Source: Sanguinoderma infundibulare (taxonomy: Eukaryota > Basidiomycota > Agaricomycetes > Polyporales > Polyporaceae). From it: a DNA stretch of 64,000 nucleotides. A program made the position numbers and the translations under genes. Of the stretch, positions 1 to 11,778 are shown in pieces. How positions within the stretch are numbered: the stretch's first letter is position 1; each line of letters opens with the position of its first letter. The DNA is taken from the NCBI GenBank assembly GCA_032821775.1, contig JAVLRN010000011.1, positions 1,054,001 through 1,118,000 of the forward strand, given 5' to 3'. The notes beneath the pieces were generated by a model, which was not told where the DNA came from, did not search any database, and saw only the letters and a list, made by a program, of their open reading frames with translations.

Positions 1-1435
1 GCAGCAGCCAGCTACCTACTGACAATTTGGCTATGGATCTGATATGCTTACAGGCTTTACCATGGTACGGTCCCAAACTTGGCAAGACGCGCATCATGCC
101 CTTCTTTGTCTCCCTCCTGGTTGCGAACGTCCTACAAGCCATCGGCACCATCATCAATTCCAAGTGGGTCAACGACCGCGATGTCGTCCCAGGGCACCTC
201 TGCACCGCCCAGGGCGGCATCAAGCAGGCTGGAAATGTCGGCATGGCTCTTTGGTGCGTCCGGTGTTTTCTAGTGAGGCTCCCCGGTGGCCCACGATGGC
301 CGACACGTTCTCACTGCGTCAACAGGTCATTTGCGTTGTCCCTCAACGTTTTCATGGTGCTCTTCAAACGTCGCGCGACCCTGAGTCCATTACTCTCGTG
401 GGTTCTATTGGGACTCGGGTGGTTCCTGGTTGCGTTTGTCGTGTTCATCGGCCCCGTTGCGATTGAGACGCCACAGCGCGGATCGTACTTCGGCCCCTCC
501 GGGTTCTGGTATGGTTATGTGCTTCCTGCAGGACGTTTTTCCCTCGCTAATTGGCATTTTAGGTGTTGGGTCACGCACAACTACCCGCTGGAGCAGTTCT
601 ACCTGGAGTACTTCTTCGTAAGGGTCCGATCCGCCATGCAAATCATCGACTGACACTTGTGCGGTTAATCCAGGAATTCATCTCGGCAGGTCTTTCGTTT
701 GCGCTCTACACGGCGGTCCTTCTCCGCGTGCGCGGAAACCTCGTCCGCACTAGCGGGAAGTGGGCCCTCCGCTTTGTTCCCCGTGGGGACCGATGGCGAC
801 TGGCCATCCGCCGGGACGTGGTTGACGGCTCCATGATGCAGGTCGCAACCCGCATGGTGTGGTACCCGGTGCGTACCCTGGCCTTCTCTTGTTGTTCCGC
901 ACAAGCGCTTTCCGTGCCTAACCATGCGCGCCACTTGCAGGTTGCGTACACCGTCCTCCTTCTCCCTGTCACGATCGCGCGCTTCTACGCATTCAGCGGG
1001 CACAATGTCTCCTTCCGCGTCACGATCTTCGCCGACTTCGTCTTCAATCTGCAAGGCGTCGTCAACGTCGCGCTGCTTCTTGCCACCCGCCGCTTCGTCC
1101 CGGACACCGCGGTGCTTCCGCTCTTCGAACCGAGGAAGCGCATCAGCGTCTCTTCGCCAGAGGCGTTCGGCATCACCCCTTTTGTCCTCTGTCCTCATCC
1201 TCGGGACTCGGTGGCGAGCGCCGATCTTGCTGCTGACGAGAAGTCTCCCGCCGTCACAGGCGACTCTGGGAGAAGCCCGAACACGTTCGCCGATGTCGGC
1301 GCTGACGCGGGTGCGGCTGCGAAAGAAGCCCTGTCCGGTTTGCGCATGCCAGAACTGGCACGGACGACTTCGTCTGCGTCGGCCAACTCGACGTCCTCGA
1401 TCGATTCGCAGACGCCGATCCTTCACATCCATTAA
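1..1435 (+). CDS. Fungal G-protein-coupled receptor, 3' part
   Basis: C-terminal part of a seven-TM receptor of the fungal Git3/Gpr1-like type; the 5' end lies outside the window. Exons I infer: <1-253, 326-508, 563-617, 674-868 and 941-1435. Spliced this way the helices run on without a break, for example FWCWVTHNYPLEQFYLEYFF then EFISAGLSFALY. The region from about 1130 onward is a Ser/Ala-rich cytoplasmic tail with no further helix, as expected of a receptor tail. Family members sense sugars or amino acids at the plasma membrane and signal to cAMP through a G-alpha subunit. The next gene on the same strand is a G-alpha, but about 3.3 kb away. The ligand cannot be inferred. Confidence in the receptor call is good; exact family assignment is less certain. 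Confidence 0.75.
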
Positions 1436-4400
1436 CGTCCTGGAGCTCCGACCATTACCATTAACTGGCAGCTCGGTCCTCGTGAGGCCGCCGTCTGCAT
1501 CCGCTCGTTCTCGGAATCGCTCTCGTTCGCACACGCACAAGCACTTACGCTCTCATGATTGTTCACGAGCGGGGATCCAGGACGGTCGATATCTTTAAGA
1601 TACTTATTGCCTTACCTCCACGTCCCACGGGTCGATCTCCGCGCCTTCCTATCCGCTTCTTTCAACCTGCTGCGCATGGCCCCGGCTGCAATTCCTCTCG
1701 AACTCTGTTTTGTTCCGTTTTGGCTTCACTGCGCTCGATGCTCGATGCTGCGTCTGTGTTGTGTTATTAGATTGAAAGTTCCGGACCTGTACTATTATTG
1801 ACCTTCTCCTTCTTTCTTAGATCTGTGTCCGACTAGTGCGTAGCTAGGTAAGATTGATAGGTAAGCCTCGTGGCACGCACGGCGTACGCGTAATCCGTAA
1901 TCATCATGATGGTCCACGAACCGATTGCACCCAACCGACAGGGGCAACACGGCGACCACGTCCGGAAGCAGTTCGAAGTCCCCTCGGAGAGGTCGTCTTT
2001 GAGCTTACGGCAAGTCAGCTTGACGTCTCTTCGCGCTTCCTCTCCAATGCGATCGACGTTACAGCGACACACAATCAGCGCCCAGTGCTCAGCATGGAGA
2101 TGCCCGCGGCCGGCGGCGGAACCTTGAACGTTCGTCGGGTTGAGCCCCGTGCCTTCAGTGTTCTCGGATGCGCGACGAAGGTTCGCGTGCATGCGCATGC
2201 CCACAAATCCACCCGCCCTTGCGGTGAAAAGCCTATGTACTGAGCTTCTTCAGAACTCACAACTTGATGGCGTTCATGCTGTCGGTGACGGTGGACCGAG
2301 GATACTGTTGTATCGTGATTATATTGTGGGATGCCCAGGTTAACTACAGTGTTCTGTGATGCATAGTACGAGCTCCCCTCTATGACTTGGCTCCACGAGA
2401 GTGTGACAGCAACCTCACGTGTTGTGACTGTTCGCGTTTCCAATGGAACGATTGGATCGGGGAACGTGCCTTGTCTAGGTATCGGCAGGCTGCAGTGCGC
2501 CTTTCCCACATCCTCGCGCTTCCTTGTCCATTCACTCTCGAATCTCGAACGGCGCACAAGGCCGGATAGCGGCGATAGAAGACGACCCCGCAAGGAAGTC
2601 GAAGGTGCGCGTACCGTCCGATATTGCACCATAATGAAATCTGTCGGGCCCCATCGCGTCATACCCATCCCGTTGGCCGCCGAATCTGAGGAGGATGACG
2701 ATCCAGTCACTTTAGCTTATGAGATGTTTCTGGAAAGCCACTTTGCCGCGGACAGACGACCGTTGGTTGTGGCCGTCGACCATCGACGGAGGATGGGTAT
2801 TTGTCCCCGGCCAGGGTATCCATCAGACCATGCCAGCGCGTCTTGGCTCCAGAGCGGGGCCTACCGGGGCCCGATGTGCATGCTCAACGCAATACCCGAC
2901 GTCGAGGACTCGCTTCAAACGACAGATGGGAAGTTTGTACTGCAAGGGCTATTTTCCCAGTGTTATTTGACGCAGTCTCCTGCTCGTTGGGTTCCTGACA
3001 CGGTGTTGGCAGCAGATGGCGCATACCAAGCCTCGGGTCTACTTAGCGGGCCCCAGGAAGTATGCGCGCAGTCGTCCTTCTAGCCGTGCGTCAAATGCGC
3101 TCGCATCATATGTACGCACACGGAATGAACGGATGCAAATTTGCAGGCGTCTCGGTGTCAACCTGCTCCTCAAACACGCGCCGCACCGTGCGCCCCCGGA
3201 TGGTGGCGGGATCGAGTGTCGCCGAAGATTACTCGACGCGTCTACGGTCAAATACGTCTATTCCACCCACCTGCTCGTCCCGGATAATCCATAGTCGATC
3301 GCTTCTCCATTCTACGCCCAAAAGAACCCGCGAGTCTATTTCCCAGCGACGGCTGGTACCTGGAGACTGGCGGACTGGGTTCCCCACCTCCCCCTCGCTC
3401 GCCATCTGCTCAGATTCGCAATCGGAGGGCGCGGACATGGGAACAATCCGGGCGTGTCTCATTGCACGGCGAGGAGCCGATTTGCCTACGGCGCGCGCTG
3501 TCAGTCGGGACTCGGAAGAGGAAGCAATGGTCCGCGCGTCTCGCGATGCGCGATGCAAGCTTCCTGTGGAATCGTCCACCGAACACACGCAGCAGCGGAT
3601 TTTGAGGGCCCTCGTTTCATGTCAGGGGCGGCGCCGATGCGTGTGCCCACGCCGTTCCGCTGGGGAGAGGCTTCGCGGACTCCCTGCGTTAATGGGCGGT
3701 ACGTTGATGATGCCTTCAGAACCTTCCACTCAGATAGCCGAATGGCTAGCTGGCTCGCAGCTGTTGATTTTGGAGGCTTTAGGGTTTCTGGAGACGGGGG
3801 GTGGAGCGGTGCGCACAAAGGACTGGACGAGTTGGACAGAAGCAGATGACGCCAGAAGCCTGCCACGGTGCGTCCGGTGCGGCACGTGCAGCGGGGGGAG
3901 GACCGAGGGTTCCCTGAACGGGGGGCGGAGCCTGCAATGGGAGACCTTCTTCCGCCAGCCTGGACGTCGACGTGACCGTGGCACTCCCAGCTGCCAGGCT
4001 GCACTGATTGCGCACGCCACGCTTCCTGAAAACTGGCTTGCACAATGAAACCTTGCGCCATGCCGGTGGGAAGCTCGGCGCAGTGACGCGCATGCCGCGA
4101 TATCTGCCGCAACGTCCTCCCCTCGCTTGTGCTCGCTTACGCCGAAGACGCGTTTTTTCGATGCGCTCGCCCTCGGCCCTCGGGGCACCATGGTCTTCAT
4201 TAAGCAGACACAGCCGCCGATGCGCCCTGGGAGGAGTGATGTCCGCCGATCGCGTCCGCGATGGCCATGGGCGATCTGGAGGCACGCCGGCCGCGCGAGG
4301 TCGAGGGCCGGATGGGCACCGAGGCTGGCCCGTCCTTGCCCCGCTCAGCTGTCACAGACGCAGCGAGGGAAAAAAGGGAAGGCTCGCAATTGGCAGCGGC

Positions 4401-4740
4401 GAGCCGCCATCAGCAGCGTTTCTATGACATGATTGGAATATTGTCGCCGGCCTATTGCCCGCGAGGGGCAGAAAACCCCATGTGTCCTCGCGCACTGTCT
4501 GCCCGGCAATTCGCTGGCTGCCAGCTGCTTCTTTCCGACGCGCCAGGCGGCGGCTCGTTGGATCTGGCCATCTGGCTCCCGCGTATGAATGAGAGCACCC
4601 ACTTCGCCCGTGGCCAGGACTTATAAGTGCCCGCCTTTGCGCCCGGCCCCGATCCTTCTTTTTGCTCTCCACTCATTTCATCTCAACCCCTCCACCCCGC
4701 CGCTTCATCCGACCCCTCCCTCCGGAACACGTTGTCTGGG
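1436..4740. other. 3.3 kb without an assignable gene
   Basis: Many overlapping medium ORFs on both strands but none with a family motif I recognise. Two stretches read more like protein than the rest: plus strand about 1980-2240 (contains VFELTASQLDVSSRFL) and plus strand 2632-3083 (an acidic EESDEEDD-like start, then TLAYEMFLESHF). They could be decayed genes. The last 150 bases before 4741 are pyrimidine-rich and probably the G-alpha promoter and leader. Confidence 0.4.
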
Positions 4741-7265
4741 ATGCCGTCCAAGACCAAGATCGTCACCGAGGGTGACCCGCTCGCCCACCTCCTCGCCCCG
4801 CCTCCGAACGAGACCGAGGAGCAGCGCCAGGTACGGCTCGCCGCGGAGGCGGAGGCGAAGCGGATTTCGGACGCGATCGACGAGGAGCTGCAGCGACAGG
4901 CCAAGGCGGAGAAGCGCGCACCTAAGCCGGTCAAGATCCTTCTGCTGGGTGAGTTCCGCGGAATTCTTGTTCCGTACCATGCGGTGTTGTTGACGGTGGT
5001 TATCGACGCACAGGTCAAAGCGAGTCTGGTACGCATGCTCGCTGGTGTCGTCGGAGAAGCGCGCGTCGGTGCTGACTTTTAGGGAAAGGCAAATCCACTA
5101 CGTTGAAGAGTGAGTGTTTTTCTGGCGTGGGCGGCAGGATCGCGTCTGAACATCGTCGCGCCGCCAGATTTTCAGCTTATGAACACTCCTAAGGTGCGGA
5201 ATCGAGTCCGTATTTCGACGTGTGCGGTCGCAGGCTGATTATTTGTCGCGATACAGGCGTTTCGTGCAGAGCGCGCTTCATGGCGCTCGGTCGTCCACCT
5301 TAATGTCGTCCGCTCCATCCGCGTCATTCTAGAAGCCATGGCGGACGCTCAGGCGTACCAAGCCTCCCTAAACTGCTCGCCCACGCGCACCCATGCACCG
5401 GACCTGGTCCACTCTTCCTCGATGTCCTCCATTGCCTCACGTTACCGCCATCCCCCTCTAACGGCAGAACATCTCAAGCTCAAACTCCGCCTGTCGCCCT
5501 TGATCCAGGTCGAGGAGGCACTCATTCGAAAACTGACCCCACAAGGCTCGGGAGAATTCGAAGCAACGCAACTCAGGGCGAACAGCTCCCACGCAGATCG
5601 AGCCAGGGCGCTCGACAAGGAGCTCGCGGTCAACAGCCAGTTCGTGTGGAAGGGCGTCCTCAGTCGAGTGCTCAACCGCAACAGTCAGGACGCACCAGAA
5701 TTCAACGACCCCGATGTAAGTGTGCACGTTTGATTTTTCCGGTCTTTTGCTTCCCGCGCTTCAGGGCGGTCGGGAGGCCGGGTGATTCAGAAGTCAAAAA
5801 TGCTCGGGGCTGATGGTCTTTACTCACACTGATGTGTCGCGTAGGACCCCGCGCGAATTCTCCATGCGTGTGCGGAGGACATGATCATGCTCTGGAACGA
5901 TCCGACAATCAAGCAGATGTTGCGCGCCCAGGGCATCCGCCTCGAGGATTTGCCCGGTTTGTGAGTGTTCAGTTCTTTGCCTTGTGCCGACTCTGCGCCT
6001 TCCACAGTTTATTGAGGCCTGCTGGGTTTACAGCTTCCTCGACTCTCTTGAGCGCGTCACGCATCCGAGATACCTGCCCACGGATGGTGCGTTTATATTA
6101 ATTTCACAGCGTCCGCTGACTTCGCTGCGGAATAACTGACAGGAATATTTTCCGTCCATTTCACAGAAGACATCCTTCGTGCCAGACTGAAGACTCTGGG
6201 CGTGTCCGAGCACCGGTTCGTGGTCAAAGAGGGTGAGAACGCCGGGTGATTGCCCCTGGATACACTCACACCGATGCTGTCCTATACAGGCGGGGTGCAC
6301 CGCGCGCGGGACGTGCGTATATACGACGTCGGCGGGCATCGGTCGTTGGTGCGTGTTTTCTCTACGACATCCGCCGCGCACGTCGTCGAAGCTGACGCTT
6401 GCTATCGATGTTCTGCTTCCATGGGACAGCGAGGTCTGTCTGATTTTGTCTGATTCTGGCTGAGAGGCACGGCCCTGACTGAGATTTGTATTGACCTTTG
6501 ACGTTATAGCGGCGTGGGCGCCCTTCTTCGATGACATGAAGTGAGCTTTGCTTCCGATCCCACATCCCACATTGCCCCTTACGACGGCTCCAGCCGCTGA
6601 TTCTCATCGACTGTGGCTTCTTGGGCTGACGTTGCTTTCGGTATCCAGCGCGATCCTCTTCCTCGCGCCACTGAGCGGATTCGACCAGGTGTTGGCCGAG
6701 GACGAGACGGTGAACAGATTAGAAGATTCGGTGCTCCTTTGGAAGTCGATATGCTCCAATCCCCTGCTGGGGAAGACGAACCTTATTCTGTTCTTGAACA
6801 AGATCGACATCTTCCGCGCGAAACTCGACGCTGGCATCAACTTTGGCCAATATATCATCTCGTACGGAAACCGGCCAAACGACTACGACAGCACGTCCTC
6901 ATGTGAGTGACATCATCCGTTGCCTGCCCGAGTTCGAAGAGCGGTGCTTCTAACGGCGGGGGACGGGGATGTCGGGAACTCGTGCATACAGATATGCGGA
7001 GGAAGTTTGGACAAATACACAAGGAGTATTCGCCTCAGGCACGCAAGTTCTACTGCCACTTCACGTCGGTCACAGTACGTCGCGCGACGTAAGTGTCCGT
7101 GGACAACGAGCTGACGTCATGGGCAGGACACGAAGTCAACGGCGGAGGTGCTGATCAATAGTGAGTACACGCGTTTGCTCCGTCGCACGCACATTTTCTG
7201 ACGTTGGTGCAGTCCAAGAGACGATCCTCATGGCGAACCTGCAGAGCAGCCACTTAACAGGTTGA
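4741..7265 (+). CDS. Heterotrimeric G-protein alpha subunit, divergent basidiomycete type
   Basis: GTP-binding signalling subunit acting at the plasma membrane downstream of GPCRs. Fifteen exons reconstruct a 493-residue protein: 4741-4948, 5014-5028, 5089-5109, 5168-5193, 5257-5715, 5845-5960, 6034-6086, 6167-6232, 6290-6348, 6430-6433, 6510-6540, 6649-6902, 6992-7074, 7127-7160 and 7213-7265. All phases match. Motifs: P-loop GQSESGKST (about residues 70-78), an inserted region of about 100 residues in the helical domain, switch I RARLKT, switch II DVGGHRS, NKID, and a degenerate TCAT-like loop (SVTDT). The usual catalytic Gln of DVGGQ is His338, which would be expected to slow GTP hydrolysis. 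There is no N-terminal MGxxxS myristoylation signal. The P-loop and switch II are completed only by micro-exons of 15 and 4 nt. Identity is secure; the micro-exons are predictions. Confidence 0.88.
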
Positions 7266-8397
7266 GCACATGCGCTTTCCGGACTTTATGCTCCCTCTTC
7301 CTTGCCCTTGCACTGTCTAAAATCACCCCTCGCTGGCGGCTGGCGTCGGTGCTGGCCTGCCGCGTACCTGAACGGTCGCTCGCTAATGAATATTGCTACA
7401 TTCACAGTTTCATACATTTACTACCCCGCTTGCGTCCATTGACATGTTGTATTATACCTCGCTCGCATGTGTTACACTCGCTTTGGGAATGCTATCGACG
7501 TTAAGCTTCGAAAAGCTGTTCGTTCGTGCGCATCCCGAGTCCGCTGTTGGGCATACTGTACCATCACCGCCGCTCGACATGCAGCAGATGTGGGGCGAAA
7601 GGCTGTCCCATTAGAGGGCATGAGCATTCGTTCCGGACACGGCCAACAAATGTGGGGTGTCCCATTACGGTATTGGCGATAACGTATGGTTTCCCCACTG
7701 AAAGACGTGCATGAGGCCTGTGATATTCTCGAGGGCCCGGAAGGATAGCCTAGGCAATCACGCTGAAGGGGAAGAGAACGAAGCTAGGCCGGGCACAGAT
7801 GGAGTGGGACACGTAGCACGGTGTCCGGACGAAGTCCGGCCCCGATCCCCAACGAATTGTCTGGGTCACGTGCACAGAACGAGGAGGACAAAGCTTGATA
7901 GAGAGACGCCGCAACGTCGTCAAGAAAATGGCACAAGTCTGGTGGCGGCGCGGCCATGCTCGAGAGGACTCGAGAGCGACCGCGAGGACGCGCGAACAGC
8001 GGTAATGGTGCGAGGTGATTTTAACACATTGTGGGGCAGTGGGGCAGGACGAGAGCGGGGAGGAGGAGGCGCTCTATGCGTTGCTGGACACAATTCCGGA
8101 AGACCGCGCCGTAACCGGTGTCGCTGCGCTCGTCAAATTTGCTGGAGTGCTCCCAAGTGACATGGAGAACACGGATATGTGTAGCTCGAAGATGTGCCGT
8201 GGAGCAAGGCATCCACGGGGAAGGAGACGGCTGCGGTGCGTGCGAGGAGGGCGGAGGATGGGGAGCGGAAGATGCCGGCAGGGCGAGTGACGCCAAGTGG
8301 GCGAGAAGCGTTGGGCCACCCCAACGAAAAGTTCGGTCGTATATAACCTTGGCGATGGCTCCCTCCGTCCCCCGCCCCACCCTCCTCCTCGACAGCC
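7266..8397. other. Intergenic, OLE1 upstream region
   Basis: No recognised gene. A plus-strand ORF at 8015-8290 contains a protein-like stretch (EEEALYALLDTIPEDRAVTG) but lacks a matching family and may be chance or decay. The 3' part carries the desaturase promoter. Confidence 0.4.
8340..8346 (+). promoter_or_regulatory. TATA box of the OLE1 gene
   Basis: TATATAA lies 51 bases before the ATG at 8398, followed by a C-rich leader (CCCTCCGTCCCCCGCC), a normal arrangement for a strongly expressed fungal gene. Confidence 0.6.
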
Positions 8398-10124
8398 ATG
8401 TCTTCCGTTGTCAACCGCGCGGCGCCCACCACGGAGGCCACCGCCCTCACCCCGCCCACCACCCCCCCAACGGCGGCGAAGGGTGAGGAGCCCTCCGACG
8501 CCAACATCCCCGACAACTACGTCTCCTGGACCCTCAAGCACCAGAAGCCCCGCCCGCCCATCTCCTGGGACAACTGGTGGAAGGAGCTCAACTACCTCTC
8601 GATCGCCATCCTCACCATCACTCCCTCCATCGCCATCTATGGCGCGTTCGCGGTGCCGCTCGTCTGGCAGACGGCTGTTTTCAGCGTGTTCTACTACTTT
8701 GTGACTGGTCTCGGTGAGTAAACCCCCCTTCTGTGTTTGTTTGTCGTCGTGTCGCCTCTCGCGCTCGATCGCGATCGCGTGGCTCGATCTGGCGCCTCCG
8801 CCTTTGCTAAACTCGAATTGTTTGCTGGCAGGCATTACCGCCGGCTACCACCGCCTCTGGGCCCACCGGGCATACAACGCGTCGAAGCCCCTCCAGTATG
8901 CGCTCGCGATTGCGGGGGCCGGCGCGGTCGAGGGTTCCATCAAGTGGTGGTCTCGTGGCCACCGTGCGCACCACCGGTACACCGACACGGACCTGGACCC
9001 GTACAACGCGCACGAAGGCTTCTGGTGGTCGCACGTCGGCTGGATGCTCGTCAAGCCTCGCCGCAAGCTCGCCGTCGCAGACGTCAGCGATCTCAGCAAG
9101 AACGAGGTCGTGAGGTGGCAGCACCGCTGGTACCGCACCCTCATCATTACTTGCGGCTTCATTCTTCCGACTGCTGTCTGCTATTACGGCTGGGGAGATC
9201 TCTGGGGTGGGTTCGTCTTCGCTGGTGCCGCTCGTCTCACCTTCGTCCATCACGTATGTTCTGTCCTAACTCTGGCTATATGCGCATATACTCACGTGGA
9301 TGTCAGTCTACCTTCTGCGTAAACTCTCTCGCGCATTGGCTCGGAGAGACGCCATTCGATGACAAGCACACGCCTCGCGATCACATGATCACCGCGTTCT
9401 GCACAATCGGCGAGGGCTACCACAACTTCCACCACCAGTTCCCGATGGACTACCGCAACGCGATCAGGTGGTACCAGTACGACCCTACTAAGTGGTTCAT
9501 CTGGGTGTGCGCGCAGCTCGGTCTTGCCAGCCATCTCAAGGTCTTCCCGGAGAACGAGGTCGCGAAGGGCCAGCTCACGATGCAGCTCAAGCGTCTTCGT
9601 GAGAAGCAAGAGGGCTTGAACTGGGCTCCAGACAGCACGGATTTGCCTGTTGTCAGCTGGGACAGCTGTGAGTTCTCCACATCTATTCTGATGACGTCTG
9701 TCGCTGACGTGCGTGTGTACAGTCCACGAGCAGTCTTTGAAGCGACCCCTTGTCGTCGTTGCCGGTTTCATTCACGACGTTTCGACGTTCTTGGACGAGC
9801 ACCCTGGCGGTCGTCATCTCATTGCGAAGATGGTTGGTAAGGACGCGACGACAGTATTTTTCGGCGGTGTCTACGATCACTCCAACGCTGCTCATAACGT
9901 GAGTTCCTTTACCCCTTCTCGTAGCAGACCTCGTACTTAATCGTGGATCTTTGTAGTTGCTTTCCATGATGCGCGTTGGTGTTTTGCATGGCGGTATGCA
10001 ACACGGTCTGGACGACAAGCGTGTCCCGCCTTCGCAACGTCTCAGGGTTGCGCGGTATACCGAGCTCGCCTCGCCGTACGCTTCGTCGACGGCGGCTTCG
10101 GACTACGAGGGCATGCTCGGCTGA
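8398..10124 (+). CDS. OLE1: Stearoyl-CoA delta-9 desaturase with C-terminal cytochrome b5 domain
   Basis: ER-membrane enzyme that inserts the first double bond into palmitoyl- and stearoyl-CoA using electrons from its fused cytochrome b5. Exons 8398-8713, 8832-9253, 9307-9667, 9723-9898 and 9957-10124 give 480 residues in frame. The three di-iron histidine boxes are present: HRLWAH, HRAHH and HNFHH, with two hydrophobic hairpins between them. The b5 domain follows (haem ligand in EHPGGRHL). The N-terminus is Pro/Thr/Ala-rich and poorly conserved, as usual. Length and domain order match fungal Ole1. A TATA box lies upstream. No defect seen. Confidence 0.95.
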
Positions 10125-11019
10125 GCATCTCGTCCTTGTCCGTTGTCCTGGTATCTTGGGTTCCCTCATCCTGGCATTGTATGTTCCGTGCATCGTGTAC
10201 GTCTCGCTACTTCGCTCTCGCATCAACGTTCGTGGTTTCGCAGCATATACTAGAATTATCACTAGAATGAAAACTCGGGCCGCGCCGTCGTTATCGGCGT
10301 GGCTTGGGATGGGGTTATTGATGGATGCGTCGCGTAGGCGACGTCGGAGGACTTGGTAGGGTCGCAGATGGGGCCGCCTTCATGATCATGACCCTGTACT
10401 TAATAGCACCCACACATACACAATGGATCTGAATCTCATTCAGCAGTACTCCTCGCGTGTCTCCACCAAGGTTCTACAAGCACTCGGTACAAAACAGTTA
10501 GACCACGGCGAAAGTGCCCCACATGGATATCACGGATCCCGGCCCACGATTCGATATTCATTGGCTACAGCTCCGACTCTCGCTCTTTCGTTCCAACGAG
10601 ATAGTCAGGGTCCCACGGGAGTGGTAAACGAACAAGCAAACAATAGACAAGCACACAACGAGGAAAGCAAAGAACATCGCCAAAACAATCTGAATGGCAC
10701 GCACTGTCTGGAGGCCGCTGCTATGAAGTCGTTAGACTAAGTACTTCCAGTACTAGTACCCGCGTCTTTCAACCTCTTGACCTGTGCGAGGAATAGCATT
10801 ATCAGATTGTCTATCCTCAGGCGTTGACTGAATCCGGCTCGGCAAATTTACCAAAGTGAAGATGCCACACTACGAGCTCCAGAAACGGCGAGCGTACGAG
10901 GGTCCGAGAAATGCGCTGTCGACTACCTACCCGTCACTCTCACGGGACCAAACCAGTGCCACGGACGAACTCCCGGGAGCGAGAGGTCGGAACCTCCGAG
11001 TAGACAGGCAGAGCCCCTA
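10125..11019. other. Intergenic, no gene recognised
   Basis: AT-richer sequence holding a 105-codon plus-strand ORF (10423-10740) of polar composition without recognisable motifs. I see no promoter or RNA gene in it. Confidence 0.35.
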
Positions 11020-11460
11020 CAACTGATCCTATTGTTACTTCTCGTGGAGAGAAAACAGGTCGGAAAACGAACATACCGGCTGTTGTGCCCCGGATCGCAA
11101 ACATTTGATTCATCTCGAAGCTGGACTCTGCCAGGATCTTGTCGAATTGCTCGTGTGTTCGCTCGAGCCCATTAAGCTTGCTTAGCATGATCTAATTCAA
11201 ATCATTCGCCAGTCATGTAGTGGTGTCTTTTCTGTCAGTTATGCGTTGTACCACCGCAGCCGCGACACCCTGCGCCCTCCATGCTGAGAGTAAAACGATG
11301 CATTCGGCTTTGGTCGCTTCGACACCATTTCCAGAGGTTCTTGTGGTCGCTCCCCATCTTTCGGAGGGCCATTGCGAATGGAGAAGCATCGATGGGGTCC
11401 TCGTTGAGCGTGGTGGGATCTGTCATGTATTCCGTGAGCGATGTGCAAGCCACTGTCGGA
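11020..11460 (-). pseudogene. O-methyltransferase relic, internally deleted
   Basis: Minus-strand fragment clearly related to the O-methyltransferase at 30410-32392. Two parts are recognisable. At about 11453-11240 is the equivalent of that gene's exon 3 (TSLTEYMTDP, ASPFAMALRKMGSD, RFTLSMEGAG). At 11188-11070 is the equivalent of its penultimate exon (MLSKLNGLERTHEQF, then IRGTTAG), followed by a recognisable but altered last intron. Only about 50 bases separate the two parts, so the whole SAM-binding core (DLGGG motif to the HDW motif, roughly 800 bases in the parent) is missing, as are exons 1 and 2. It cannot encode an active enzyme. Confidence 0.8.
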
Positions 11461-11778
11461 AGGCCTTAGTAGATGTTATTGTACACTTCAGAACTTCATA
11501 CGTTAACATTTCTTCCGCGTATGTTGGGTAACCAACATAGGGATTTGAGATTCACTTTTGGACTGGCATTTCGTGGCGGTACCGAGCGGTCAGCCGCCAT
11601 GATCCAGCCATTCCAGCCTCCTTCGCGGGTCCGACTTCTACCGGCAGCGTTTGGTCCTTCCCATCCCAGGGCGGTCTTCCATCCATCGACGGACACACCA
11701 AGCAAGCTCCATTACTCTCTGCCGAGACCTCGGTCTTGATCATCTCCTTGCTTCGCGCATCGCGTCTTTCCCGTCAAC
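11461..11778. other. Intergenic, upstream of the PB1-like gene
   Basis: No gene recognised. The right half is C/T-rich and runs into the ATG at 11779, consistent with a leader and promoter. Confidence 0.35.

Noticed and set aside
3062..4285. Several long overlapping ORFs upstream of the G-alpha gene
   Set aside because: All frames are open by composition; none shows conserved motifs or consistent introns, and they mutually overlap on both strands.
8074..8835. 253-codon minus-strand ORF over the OLE1 promoter and first exon
   Set aside because: Low-complexity Gly/Arg/Asp translation of the complementary strand of a C-rich leader and coding exon.
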